From IMG/VR virus record IMGVR_UViG_3300032020_000038, positions 1 to 27,582 of that record: DNA of 27,582 bases; one strand, given 5' to 3'. Of this stretch, positions 6,775 to 13,969 are shown piece after piece. The notes beneath the pieces are model-generated. The model saw nothing but the letters and a program-made list of their open reading frames with translations, was not told the DNA's origin and ran no database searches. Positions within the stretch are counted from its first letter, which is position 1, and the number at the start of each line of letters is the position of its first letter. Source of the stretch: a virus. Both the position numbers and the translations under genes were made by a program.

Positions 6775-7238
6775 TATTCAACCCCGCGACGATAATATTC
6801 CTCTTCACCAGCTCGCCTAATCGAACGAGATGGAGTCTTGGATAACTCTTCATTGTATTGTGCTTGGGCAGACGCTGCGTCTCTGGTTGTTGAAGCGAGC
6901 CAAGCCATATAGGCGGCAGTCGCAATAACCAAACCGACTCCCAGGGTGAGCAAAGCTATCTTCATGGCCAGAGCAGCGTTCAAAACCCAAGTCGCAGCGG
7001 CAGCGATGTATGATGAAGCGGTGTGCGCTATCTGAGCTACGCTTGCAGTTCCCAAAGCAGCCTTAAGAGAAGTGAAAAGATGCACAGCAGTCATAATCCC
7101 AGTTAGCATGCGCCCCGTCTGAGAATCCAAGGCTCCGAAGGAGTAGGCCAGATGAATTGCATCCATGGCTATAGTGCGAAAGGCAAAACTCGCACGGTTC
7201 TCAGCCTTAACAGCAATATTGATCTCGTGAAAACTCAT
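6771..7238 (-). CDS. Short tape-measure-like protein
   Basis: The product starts MSFHEINIAVKAENRASFAF, a pattern common at the start of tape measure proteins, and has a hydrophobic helical middle (about residues 75-115, with IAAAATWVLNAALAMKIALL and LGVGLVIATAAYMAWLAS). The end is polar and basic. It lies between gp10-like and hub genes, as expected. At 155 aa it is far below the 600 or more residues common in long-tailed phages; at about 1.5 A per residue it would measure only about 23 nm. The frame is clean and overlaps both neighbours by 4 bases, so it does not look truncated. Confidence 0.65.
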   Translation of the reverse strand: MSFHEINIAVKAENRASFAFRTIAMDAIHLAYSFGALDSQTGRMLTGIMTAVHLFTSLKAALGTASVAQIAHTASSYIAAAATWVLNAALAMKIALLTLGVGLVIATAAYMAWLASTTRDAASAQAQYNEELSKTPSRSIRRAGEEEYYRRGVEY

Positions 7239-7609
7239 CTCGTGCTGGCCTCCGATATCGCCTCATCTATGGCACGGTTGACAGCCTGAACCAGACTGGG
7301 CATGCCGCTTTGTAAGGCTCTACTCAAGAAACGCCTGGCTTGCATGAAACGCGTACCAAGCTCGACAAAGACTGCGTAAGACGCTCGAGCTCCAAACTTA
7401 AACGCCCATTCACGGACACGCTCAACAAAAATCGTAGAAGCCAAATAGCCACTACGACGAGGAACAAGACTCAAAGCAGTGTCCTTCATGGCATAGAGTT
7501 CGTAATCAAGCGCTTGATCAACGAAGCCGCGCATAGTCTCATCGAAATACTCCATTTTCCTATGTAGCTCAGGAATCCCGTAGACATCGACTTGCATTTC
7601 AACCGACAC
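7235..7609 (-). CDS. HK97 gp10-like tail component
   Basis: The core PRRSGYLASTIFVERV, then ASYAVFVELGTRFMQARRFL, is the signature of the HK97 gp10 family of tail completion or neck proteins: a 'SGxLxxSI' strand and a 'YAxFVExGT' strand before a C-terminal helix. The frame is open up to 7663, but the frameshifted chaperone frame occupies that stretch and ends at 7599. The best starts are therefore GTG 7609, with GAGG 9 bases upstream, or ATG 7597. The stop overlaps the next start as ATGA. The size of about 120-124 aa fits the family. Confidence 0.85.
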   Translation of the reverse strand: MSVEMQVDVYGIPELHRKMEYFDETMRGFVDQALDYELYAMKDTALSLVPRRSGYLASTIFVERVREWAFKFGARASYAVFVELGTRFMQARRFLSRALQSGMPSLVQAVNRAIDEAISEASTR

Positions 7610-8134
7610 GATGATGCGCCTCACGTTTCGCCTTAGCGACTTCATCCTCCGTTTCTCGATCAACCTCGCCCAGAATCACAATTAGCTGCTCGACGTCTTT
7701 GGCTGGCTCTCGTCTGATCTCACTGGGCAACTTTCCGAATTCTTTGCAGAGTCGGAATTCAATGAGTGCTGGATGGGCTTTCCGTCTTCGGATGGCTCGG
7801 ATAAAAAACGTTGCTCATCAGGCGATATGCCACAGAGTTTGTTAGCGATCTTGGAGAATAGCTCACCGACCTCAATGGGTATACCGTCCTCCTCACCGAG
7901 AAGCTTCTGAAGACTAATCGGCTTCGAATCTGGCTGCGTTCGAAGGCTTGCCCAAATAGTCTCAGCCTGGATGGCCACAAAGTCGCTACTTATGACTTGT
8001 CCGGTGATGTGATGGTACTTCGTATACTTCTGAATAACGCGGCTCCGCTTAGCCCAAGTGATCTCTTGGAAGACATATCGACCAGCGTATTCATCGCCGA
8101 ATCGACCATCAATTTCAACTGTTTCTTTTCTCAT
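7599..8134 (-). CDS. Tail assembly chaperone, -1 frameshift product (about 178 aa)
   Basis: At 7808-7802 the coding strand reads T TTT TTA in exactly the phase needed for a -1 slip (codons CGT-TTT-TTA). From there the -1 frame stays open for 67 codons to a TGA at 7601-7599. It encodes a protein-like sequence: AIRRRKAHPALIEFRLCKEF, then GKLPSEIRREPAKDVEQLIV and an acidic end. This is the gpG/gpGT design of many tailed viruses, where a small share of ribosomes makes the longer form that recruits the tape measure. A weak stem TTCCGA/TCGGAA lies about 50 bases further on. The frame and heptamer are seen directly; use of the site is inference. Confidence 0.78.
7682..8134 (-). CDS. Tail assembly chaperone, zero-frame product
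   Basis: The start is ATG 8134, set by a perfect GGAGGT 8 bases upstream; the open frame also allows TTG at 8140, which is too close to that site. The first 110 residues (MRKETVEIDGRFGDEYAG, then YVFQEITWAKRSRVIQKY) match the pattern of tail assembly chaperones in archaeal head-tail proviruses. After residue 111 the zero frame becomes serine-rich and low in pattern (KNSESCPVRSDESQPKTSSS), typical of an out-of-frame tail. It lies just downstream of tube genes and upstream of the tape-measure-like gene, the normal place for such chaperones. Confidence 0.8.
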   Translation of the reverse strand: MRKETVEIDGRFGDEYAGRYVFQEITWAKRSRVIQKYTKYHHITGQVISSDFVAIQAETIWASLRTQPDSKPISLQKLLGEEDGIPIEVGELFSKIANKLCGISPDEQRFLSEPSEDGKPIQHSLNSDSAKNSESCPVRSDESQPKTSSS

Positions 8135-8136
8135 TT

Positions 8137-8298
8137 TCAATTACCTCCATGATTGAGATATCGCAGAAGAACCGCAACTTCAATCTCGTGACTTCTGCTC
8201 GTTTTGTGCTTGTCTGCCAAGGCCTCAATGAATTTCATTAGGTATTCGGGCAAAACGAGGTGAATGTGGTCTGTGCGCACCCGGTCTTTGTGTGTCAT
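8137..8298 (-). CDS. 53-aa ribbon-helix-helix protein
   Basis: The product MTHKDRVRTDHIHLVLPEYL continues as two helices (MKFIEALADKH and SRSHEIEVAVLLRYL), the beta-strand/helix/helix plan of RHH DNA-binding proteins. The ATG directly follows the stop of the membrane-anchored gene (TAAATG), and its end carries the GGAGGT that serves the chaperone gene. A regulator buried among tail genes is unusual; it could time late transcription. It has no separate promoter that I can see. Confidence 0.75.
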   Translation of the reverse strand: MTHKDRVRTDHIHLVLPEYLMKFIEALADKHKTSRSHEIEVAVLLRYLNHGGN

Positions 8299-8766
8299 TT
8301 ATCCGCTCCCCACGATCACGATATCGAAGCTGAAGCCCCTTATGTCCGAGATCGCAGAATTGACATGCAACGTCAGCGTGATTGGAATATAGTCATCGAT
8401 TGCCAGCGGGTCTCCAGCATAATCCCAGGTGAGCGCGATGAAATCGCTGGCGTTGGTTGGACTCCAGTTTTCTGTACGCATGCTAAGATTCAAGGGAACA
8501 TTACTTTTGTTCACGATGTAAGCGCTGTAAGTTTTGTTTTCGCCTGGCTCCACGAGTCCCCAATCGATTTGAGTTACCGAAGCCGTGAAGTTGATGTCTT
8601 TGTAGATGCCTACGCCTACGACTTTGACTGCTGCCTTGTTTTCGATGCGCTGTGTGTACTGTTGGATTGCTAAAGTCGACATAGAACCCAGAAGAAACGT
8701 TATAGTCAAGGCGATGAGGACAAATAGTTTTCTCGTTTCTTCCACCTCCTTAGCTGATGACGACAT
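8299..8766 (-). CDS. Membrane-anchored or secreted beta-sandwich protein
   Basis: After a short charged N-terminus there is one hydrophobic segment (LFVLIALTITFLLGSMSTLA), then about 120 residues rich in beta strands with several N-glycosylation-type sites (NFT, NKT, NLS, NAS). This looks like an exported archaeal protein with an uncleaved anchor or signal peptide. The start is uncertain: ATG 8766 overlaps the tail-tube gene end by 17 bases, while a strong GGAGGTG at 8749-8743 has no start codon at good distance. The role is unknown; it could be a surface or superinfection factor expressed with the tail genes. Confidence 0.65.
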   Translation of the reverse strand: MSSSAKEVEETRKLFVLIALTITFLLGSMSTLAIQQYTQRIENKAAVKVVGVGIYKDINFTASVTQIDWGLVEPGENKTYSAYIVNKSNVPLNLSMRTENWSPTNASDFIALTWDYAGDPLAIDDYIPITLTLHVNSAISDIRGFSFDIVIVGSG

Positions 8767-9595
8767 CACGTGCCACAAACGGCGCCTTCAGAGAAACAAG
8801 ATCCTCAATCTTAGTTGGAGAACCAACTTTCTCCCACTTGCAATACTTGAACAAGGCACTGTTAGTTCCGCCCAGCCCCATTTTGAGGCTAAACTCGCTG
8901 TCGGCAATTACGTCATCGTATTCCGCCTTGCTCTCAAACTCGAAAGTCAACTCTCCAGTTAAGACCCGGTGGCGCTCCTGCAAGTATTTGAGCAAGTGTC
9001 CGCTTGTGCTACGGATCACGGGCACTCTTTTGAAGTTGTTTTCAATGTTGAATTTCCAATCCGTGACTCTTAGAACATCAGCTAAGCCTGAACCGTCTGC
9101 AGCTCCACGTTGCACGTAGCTGTCACTGAAAGGCACGGCGCCGCCGTAGTCGGTGTATGAGGCTCCACTGATTTTTGCAGTCCCAACAGCCAAATCTTGA
9201 CCGACCAAGTCAGCTGTAGCCTTCACTATGTCTTCGATAGAGCATTCAACTGTCACCTTGTCCATTCTGACGCCTTTATGCAACAGGTCGATGATGCCGC
9301 TTGCTTTCTCGTAGAAAACCTCGACACTCATTGAATTCAGCGTCGTTATATACTGCAGAAAGTTGATGGGTGCGCTACTTGGAAGAGGATAGGACACTTT
9401 CAGGTCGATTTGTCTTAAGCCTCGCTTCAGAACTTGTAGATCTCTGGAACCGATGCCTCGGATTCTAAGTAGTCCAGGGTCTACTGCGGGGTCTACGTTT
9501 TCCGCTGGTATCCCAAGCATGCTCGGGTTTGTCGGCGTAACCCCATAGTTTGTTTCGACTACATAGTAGATTTTGGCTTCGTGGGCTCCGTACAC
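8750..9595 (-). CDS. Tail tube protein
   Basis: This 281-aa protein is beta-rich and follows the tail-tube plan: an N-terminal segment (VVETNYGVTPTNPSMLGIP), strands alternating with loops, and a central helix (MDKVTVECSIEDIVKATADL). It lies between the tail terminator and the chaperone, the standard position. The start is GTG at 9595; GGAGG lies 14 bases upstream, rather far, and no better in-frame start exists. I place it in the gpV/TP901-1-like group from order and pattern rather than from a decisive motif. Confidence 0.72.
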   Translation of the reverse strand: MYGAHEAKIYYVVETNYGVTPTNPSMLGIPAENVDPAVDPGLLRIRGIGSRDLQVLKRGLRQIDLKVSYPLPSSAPINFLQYITTLNSMSVEVFYEKASGIIDLLHKGVRMDKVTVECSIEDIVKATADLVGQDLAVGTAKISGASYTDYGGAVPFSDSYVQRGAADGSGLADVLRVTDWKFNIENNFKRVPVIRSTSGHLLKYLQERHRVLTGELTFEFESKAEYDDVIADSEFSLKMGLGGTNSALFKYCKWEKVGSPTKIEDLVSLKAPFVARDVVIS

Positions 9596-9613
9596 GCTCA
9601 GAATCTCATCCTC

Positions 9614-10618
9614 CTACGTTTCGGGTACATTTTCAAATATCCATCCAATAACCAAGAATTCGGTGTGAAGCAAGAACGGTTTGACAGACACGTCGTCAGC
9701 GTCATTGAAGGTGCCGAACTTAACGTGCGTCAAACCGTCCACGGTTAGAGCGCAGGACACGTAATCGCAGTAGAGAGCAGCTGGAGTTGCGCCATCGCTT
9801 GGATTCGTGGTCCTGGCCAGAAGGTACAAGTAACCGGCGCCTGAAGAATCCATTTGAATGTAGTCGGTCAGGTTCGAAGTTAACGTGATAGTGATTGTTT
9901 CGTCAGCTCCACCGGACCCGGTTTGAGCATTTTGCCAAGCTGCAGCCACGTGATTCCAAACCTTGATTGTTACTCCGTTACCGGCTGGAGTTGTCCCATA
10001 GCCCTCAAAACTCAGAACGATCTTCTTCACGTTGTTCTCGTGCGGATCGTACTTTGAAGTCTCAAGCTTGATTTTAGAGAGCATCATCGCGTATTCGAGG
10101 TTCACAGAAGTCGACTTGCTGAATCGACTGTCATCACTATACCACAAGTTCTGATACCCTACGGCGGTCAGCTCGGTCCAGCTGACAGAAGAAGGAATCA
10201 GCTCTGATGGGGCTGCGCCGTGGTAAGCGTCATGCGGTCCACCAGTGCCAAGGCCGTAAAAATCATAAAGCGTTTCATTCGGTTTGAACCGCTTCTGCCG
10301 AATGACGCGAAAGATCTCTTCCCGCAATTTGGAGCGAGTCCTGGTCGCGGCTTGCTTCCCAGCTTTATCAACAGTCCAACAGTCAACCTTGAGGTTCAGG
10401 ATCCGTTGGGACAAAGCATGGCTGAGGCTTAATGGTTTGATTTGGCTCGGCTGCCGCAGGCCCACAGTGACTTGGCCATCGTAGTTCTTCAGGAGCTCTC
10501 GGTCATACCATTCACGACTGACATACACACTGGCGAGGCCGCCATCATCATTGATAACACGAACGTTGCTCTTGAGCAAACGCACAAGCGTGGTCACAGG
10601 ATCCTCAACTTCAGGCAC
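9614..10618 (-). CDS. Tail terminator/completion domain fused to beta-sandwich
   Basis: The start is GTG 10618, preceded by GGAGGT with 6 bases between; the frame is open further upstream but that part lies over the end of the previous gene. Residues 1 to about 110 (VPEVEDPVTTLVRLLKS, then DGQVTVGLRQPSQ and ILNLKVDCWTVDK) look like a tail terminator or minor tail domain. A beta-rich part of about 200 residues follows (KKIVLSFEGYG, GVTIKVWNHVAAAWQ), like galactose-binding or discoidin-type sandwiches often displayed on virions. The whole is about 334 aa, much longer than a bare terminator. Confidence 0.62.
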   Translation of the reverse strand: MPEVEDPVTTLVRLLKSNVRVINDDGGLASVYVSREWYDRELLKNYDGQVTVGLRQPSQIKPLSLSHALSQRILNLKVDCWTVDKAGKQAATRTRSKLREEIFRVIRQKRFKPNETLYDFYGLGTGGPHDAYHGAAPSELIPSSVSWTELTAVGYQNLWYSDDSRFSKSTSVNLEYAMMLSKIKLETSKYDPHENNVKKIVLSFEGYGTTPAGNGVTIKVWNHVAAAWQNAQTGSGGADETITITLTSNLTDYIQMDSSGAGYLYLLARTTNPSDGATPAALYCDYVSCALTVDGLTHVKFGTFNDADDVSVKPFLLHTEFLVIGWIFENVPET

Positions 10619-12233
10619 CCAGAAACCTCCTGCAAACCGCTCGGCGATAGATCGTATCACCTTGAAAATCAAACTCTTGGAGCTCAGCCACTTCATAGTC
10701 TACGCCTTTACGACGTATCTTGTCACGGTGCCGAACAGGCGCAAAAACATGAATCACGATGTAATCAGTGATAATGTAGCCTGCTTCTGGAATGATCTCC
10801 TCAACCCGTGCTGGAGAAACAATGCCTTTGATGTCCAAGGGTTCTGCGTATGACGTTGACTCTGCAGCTTGAATGATCGGATAAAACAGTATGTTCTCGC
10901 CTTTTGAGGTCAAGATCTGCGTAAAACGTGTAGTTGGCTCTTGGTAATTAAGGAAAAGAAGTGCAAGCCATGCGTTGTTCGCCATGGCCTTCTGAGTCGT
11001 CGATGGACTATAATCCGTGAACAGAGTGCCCCAATACATGAATTCATTCTGGTGCTCGTTGATGATCTGCATGGCGAATTGAAAACTCGATTTATCATGT
11101 GCTCCCCTGATGCGCCAGAGTATCCCGCTTGTGATGTTGTCATAATAATTGCAGGCGGGAAAACGAGTCACGACGTCAATGTAACCTGGCCAGCAGATCG
11201 CAGGATTATAGGCTGGATACTCCGCTGAAGCCCTGATGGTTTGGATGAAGTTGTATACTCTCTGACATGTTAAACTCCAACATTCATAAGTGAAAAGACC
11301 GAGCAAGGCGAAGCTTATGGGGTCGTCGTAAATTTCTGTCTCATTAATGCCTACACGATGCCATTTTCCGTCTCCAGAGGGCTTAGGGTCAAACCACAGA
11401 TAGAGGTTCTCAAAGCCTGAGCGCAAAAAGCTTATGGCGTCGCTCATCATGGCATTGTATATAGTAGCGTTTGCCATGTCGTAGGTTTCAGCCAGCATCT
11501 TCAAGCCGATGAGATCGTAGAGGTTTTCAACATCCATTTGCTGAGCCCAAGCATCAGCGATTGTGACAGACCGGGCGAAGCCGCCATAGTATTTGTCATT
11601 GAGACCCAGGTTCGCAGGTTCATACTGCATGGTGAATAAAAAATGGTAACCAGCCAGTTTGGCAGCGTTCAGGTAACCCACTGTCCCAACGAGAGCGTAG
11701 GCTTTCAGAAGAGCCGGTATGCAGCGGCCTGCGTCGATACTCCAATACTCTGTTGATGTCTCGCTGCTTTTGAATCCGCTATAAGCCTTCTTATACAGGT
11801 CCGTGCATTGCTGCGTGAGAAGAAAATCGGCGAGTGCCACAATCTTAGCCAGGATCTCCACTTGCATGCTTGAGAATTGAGAGGCGGAATATGCTTCGTA
11901 AAGAAAATCTATGGCGAAAGCAGCGGGAAAAGCACCCTTCCCAAACGCTGGATCAGGACCCTCAACCTTCCCGTTTTTGGCAACATAATACGTGTAGGCA
12001 AGATTGTTCTTCATGGTCACAACGTTGCCGGCGACACTGTCAACCTCGTTCCACTCAGAATGGGCATCGTCTTTGACCTCGACAGTATAGTCAGCCTGAA
12101 ACTTGGTGCCATCCGTAACCGTGACATTCTTCTGGCCAGCAGCCGCGTCAGACGCCAAGGCTGTGGCTATAACGTAAAAGTACGGCGCATATTTGATGAT
12201 GAAGTCGTAGTAGGCTTGCGGCACTGTTCCCAT
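10611..12233 (-). CDS. Six-hairpin (alpha/alpha toroid) domain fused to head-closure domain
   Basis: Residues about 95-430 are repeated helix pairs with aromatic and glycine turns (AFAIDFLYEAYSA, LADFLLTQQCTDLYKKAYSG, STEYWSIDAGRCIPALLKAY), the pattern of six-hairpin glycosidases and polysaccharide lyases. A short beta region (residues 36-80) precedes it. From about 440 the protein becomes a compact beta domain (RHRDKIRRKGVDYEVAELQE, then YRRAVCRRF) typical of head-closure proteins (gp16/gpFII type). Its position right after the gp6-like connector supports that end. The fusion would place a sugar-binding or sugar-cutting domain at the neck. I cannot fix catalytic residues. Confidence 0.68.
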   Translation of the reverse strand: MGTVPQAYYDFIIKYAPYFYVIATALASDAAAGQKNVTVTDGTKFQADYTVEVKDDAHSEWNEVDSVAGNVVTMKNNLAYTYYVAKNGKVEGPDPAFGKGAFPAAFAIDFLYEAYSASQFSSMQVEILAKIVALADFLLTQQCTDLYKKAYSGFKSSETSTEYWSIDAGRCIPALLKAYALVGTVGYLNAAKLAGYHFLFTMQYEPANLGLNDKYYGGFARSVTIADAWAQQMDVENLYDLIGLKMLAETYDMANATIYNAMMSDAISFLRSGFENLYLWFDPKPSGDGKWHRVGINETEIYDDPISFALLGLFTYECWSLTCQRVYNFIQTIRASAEYPAYNPAICWPGYIDVVTRFPACNYYDNITSGILWRIRGAHDKSSFQFAMQIINEHQNEFMYWGTLFTDYSPSTTQKAMANNAWLALLFLNYQEPTTRFTQILTSKGENILFYPIIQAAESTSYAEPLDIKGIVSPARVEEIIPEAGYIITDYIVIHVFAPVRHRDKIRRKGVDYEVAELQEFDFQGDTIYRRAVCRRFLGA

Positions 12234-12234
12234 G

Positions 12235-12588
12235 TTAGGCTTGCCCCAGGTAGACGCCTTTTATTCCGGTCAGGATGCGTTGCAGCTCAGTTTGCAGGAC
12301 GTCGAGAGGAGGAACCTTGTCGAGAACGTTGACGTTTTGGTCGCCAACGGAGAAATTCAAACCCACAGTTGCGCCGCCAGTCAAATAGCAGATCGCGTAG
12401 ATTGCCGCCAAGACCGTAATGAACTCTTTCTCAGCGTCTGTGCAATTGGCATACTCGATCTCCTTGCTGATCTCGAGCTCAAGCGTCACTTCAGCCCGTT
12501 TAATCATCTTCAAAACCTTAGCGTCTGGAACCTCTGCATCCGTCACATTGATTGCATCACGTACATCGTCAGCAGAAACACTAACCAA
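12235..12588 (-). CDS. Head-tail connector, HK97 gp6-like adaptor
   Basis: The 117-aa helical product opens VSVSADDVRDAINVTDAEVP and has VLKMIKRAEVTLELEISKEI and a following helix ITVLAAIYAICYLTGG, the plan of gp6-type adaptors that join the portal to the tail. The start is TTG at 12588 with GAGG about 11 bases upstream; a GTG further in is possible. It is the first gene after the terminator-like region at 12650-12691, so it may have its own promoter, with a weak TATA-like CTAAATTTG on its strand near 12630-12640. Confidence 0.75.
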   Translation of the reverse strand: MVSVSADDVRDAINVTDAEVPDAKVLKMIKRAEVTLELEISKEIEYANCTDAEKEFITVLAAIYAICYLTGGATVGLNFSVGDQNVNVLDKVPPLDVLQTELQRILTGIKGVYLGQA

Positions 12589-12649
12589 GAGAGATTAAGC
12601 CTCGTAAATGGTTAGAATTAAGGAAAGAAACAAATTTAGTGCATTCTAT

Positions 12650-12691
12650 CAAAAAATAACACTCAAAAAATGAGTGTGAAAAATTGAGTGT
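12650..12691 (-). terminator. Hairpin plus T-tract terminator after the winged-helix gene
   Basis: On the leftward strand ACACTCA-TTTTT-TGAGTGT forms a 7-bp stem (12659-12677) followed by TATTTTTT, and an extra ACACTCA copy with TTTTT lies just before it (12685-12691). T runs of 5, 6 and 6 are typical archaeal stop signals. It sits directly after the stop of the winged-helix gene. Since ACACTCA/TGAGTGT is a short palindrome repeated here, a protein-binding site is an alternative. Confidence 0.7.
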
Positions 12692-12951
12692 TAATTTTCA
12701 GACTGAAGAGCTGCCAGGAGACGTCTGCCTTTATCCGTGATTTCGTAAGGAGCCCGCGAGCCCTTAGCGCCTAATTTCCTTACGCATCTTGCCTCTTCCA
12801 GGTAACTTATCTGGCGTGAGAAAGTGCAGTCCGTAGCAAACGACTTGCAGGAACCCAGAACTCTTTTCTTAAGGTCGGTCCAGCAGACTCGACCTCTCGA
12901 AAGGAATTCAAGAATAGTCTTGCGCAACTCATCTCTTTCGTGATCCTTCAT
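12691..12951 (-). CDS. Winged-helix DNA-binding protein
   Basis: This 86-aa product has the helix-turn-helix plus wing plan of small archaeal regulators: KTILEFLSRGRVCWTDLKKR, then SFATDCTFSRQISYLEEARC and the wing APYEITDKGRRLLAAL. The ATG at 12951 is preferred to TTG 12960 because GGAG lies about 12 bases before it. It sits 2 bases after the Hint-protein stop and ends at a terminator, so it closes the cassette between portal and connector. It may regulate the late operon or the cassette. Confidence 0.78.
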   Translation of the reverse strand: MKDHERDELRKTILEFLSRGRVCWTDLKKRVLGSCKSFATDCTFSRQISYLEEARCVRKLGAKGSRAPYEITDKGRRLLAALQSEN

Positions 12952-12953
12952 TT

Positions 12954-13856
12954 TTACCAAGGCTCCTTAGCCAAATGTCCCAACAAGTACCTGCCAAACA
13001 TAAACGGCATTTGTGTTCGAATGTCGTAAACGTTTCCTTTCATTTCAAACCGTTCGATTCCTTCAACCTGACAACCACCTACTTGCAATCCGTTTTCCCA
13101 GAATAACTCACCAACAGAGTCACCTACCTGCAAATCTTTTGCTGGAATCCGACCTTTTGTCCTCACCCAAACGGGATGATCGTCAGTAACGGCAAAATCG
13201 CTTAGAACGGAGTCAACGTTGGGTTTAAGGTCAAATAACGTTCTCAATCTTGGATGATTCAACGTGGCTTTTATGTATGGGCTGGGATAGATTAAATACG
13301 CCTGCACAATATTCCAAACGCCTGTATGTTTAGTGGCTTTAGTTACTGGTGTTGTTCCAAACTTTTGTCCATCAAACCCAAGAAGCAAGTCACCAACCTG
13401 AATATTGCTTACGTCAACCATGCAGTAGTCAGCGCCATCAAACCCTAAAAATTCGCTTCTTGGGAGAAAACAGCCGCCGACTGTTCCAAATCTCGTTATC
13501 CTCGTCTTCAACGCATTTAATTTCGATGGAGTATTAATCCAAGATGTGATATTTTTTGAGTAAATGGCTTCCACGGTTGTGAGGGGCACGATAGAGCCAT
13601 ACCAACTTGCACCATCCCACCACTGAGCATGTAACTCTTCGTCTGCGGGTAATGTTAAGTATCCTTCAACTTTCAATAAGACCTCATCTATCTCACTATC
13701 AGACGGCACGGTGAATCCGTAACCCGCATATTCCTGTTCTGCTCCCGCCGTGCCTGTTAATGTTCTAACATCGTTTGAAGAATAGGCATTAGCGGGATTA
13801 AGCCAGCCTTTTACTATCGTCGTGTTGATCGTTGGGCTTCTTTCCTCAACTGGCAT
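12954..13856 (-). CDS. Virion beta-sandwich protein with C-terminal Hint (intein-like) domain
   Basis: Residues 1-128 form a beta-sandwich of the kind seen on tail and fibre proteins (EQEYAGYGFTVPSDSEIDEV, then LKVEGYLTLPADEELHAQWW). At residue 129 a Hint domain begins: block A CFLPRSEFLGFDG with IQVGDLLLGFDG, block B VTDDHPVWVRTKGRIPAKDL followed by QVGDSV, and block F GNVYDIRT. The catalytic Cys129 and the block B Thr/His (T224, H227) are present. The end LLGHLAKEPW keeps the His of the usual HN but has Leu in place of Asn, with only 6 residues after. Normal splicing therefore looks impossible, while N-terminal thioester formation could still occur. The start overlaps the previous stop (TGATG). 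Confidence 0.8.
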   Translation of the reverse strand: MPVEERSPTINTTIVKGWLNPANAYSSNDVRTLTGTAGAEQEYAGYGFTVPSDSEIDEVLLKVEGYLTLPADEELHAQWWDGASWYGSIVPLTTVEAIYSKNITSWINTPSKLNALKTRITRFGTVGGCFLPRSEFLGFDGADYCMVDVSNIQVGDLLLGFDGQKFGTTPVTKATKHTGVWNIVQAYLIYPSPYIKATLNHPRLRTLFDLKPNVDSVLSDFAVTDDHPVWVRTKGRIPAKDLQVGDSVGELFWENGLQVGGCQVEGIERFEMKGNVYDIRTQMPFMFGRYLLGHLAKEPW

Positions 13857-13969
13857 CAGCGGCCTACTCCCAACAGTTTACGTTTCGGAACCGCAGCGGG
13901 CGCAGCTTCCGTCCATGTTCCTTGAACGGGAATCCAATCAACATAAATCGTTTGTTTTTTCTTTCTCAA
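13856..13969 (-). CDS. 37-aa small protein with a fibre-like beta strand
   Basis: The frame starts at TTG overlapping the previous stop (TTGA) and ends overlapping the next start (TGATG), so it fills the gap exactly. The product runs MRKKKQTIYVDWIPVQGTW and ends PKRKLLGVGR. IYVDWIPV resembles the last strand of beta-sandwich domains like the one next door, whose own last strand is missing because the Hint domain takes its place. It may be a remnant of a duplicated gene or a separate piece of the same fold. No clear ribosome binding site is visible, so coupling must drive it. Confidence 0.5.
   Translation of the reverse strand: MRKKKQTIYVDWIPVQGTWTEAAPAAVPKRKLLGVGR

Noticed and set aside
13856-13969. 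Trans-splicing between the Hint protein and the 37-aa peptide
   Set aside because: The peptide has no intein C-part and lies upstream of the Hint gene, so split-intein splicing is not supported.
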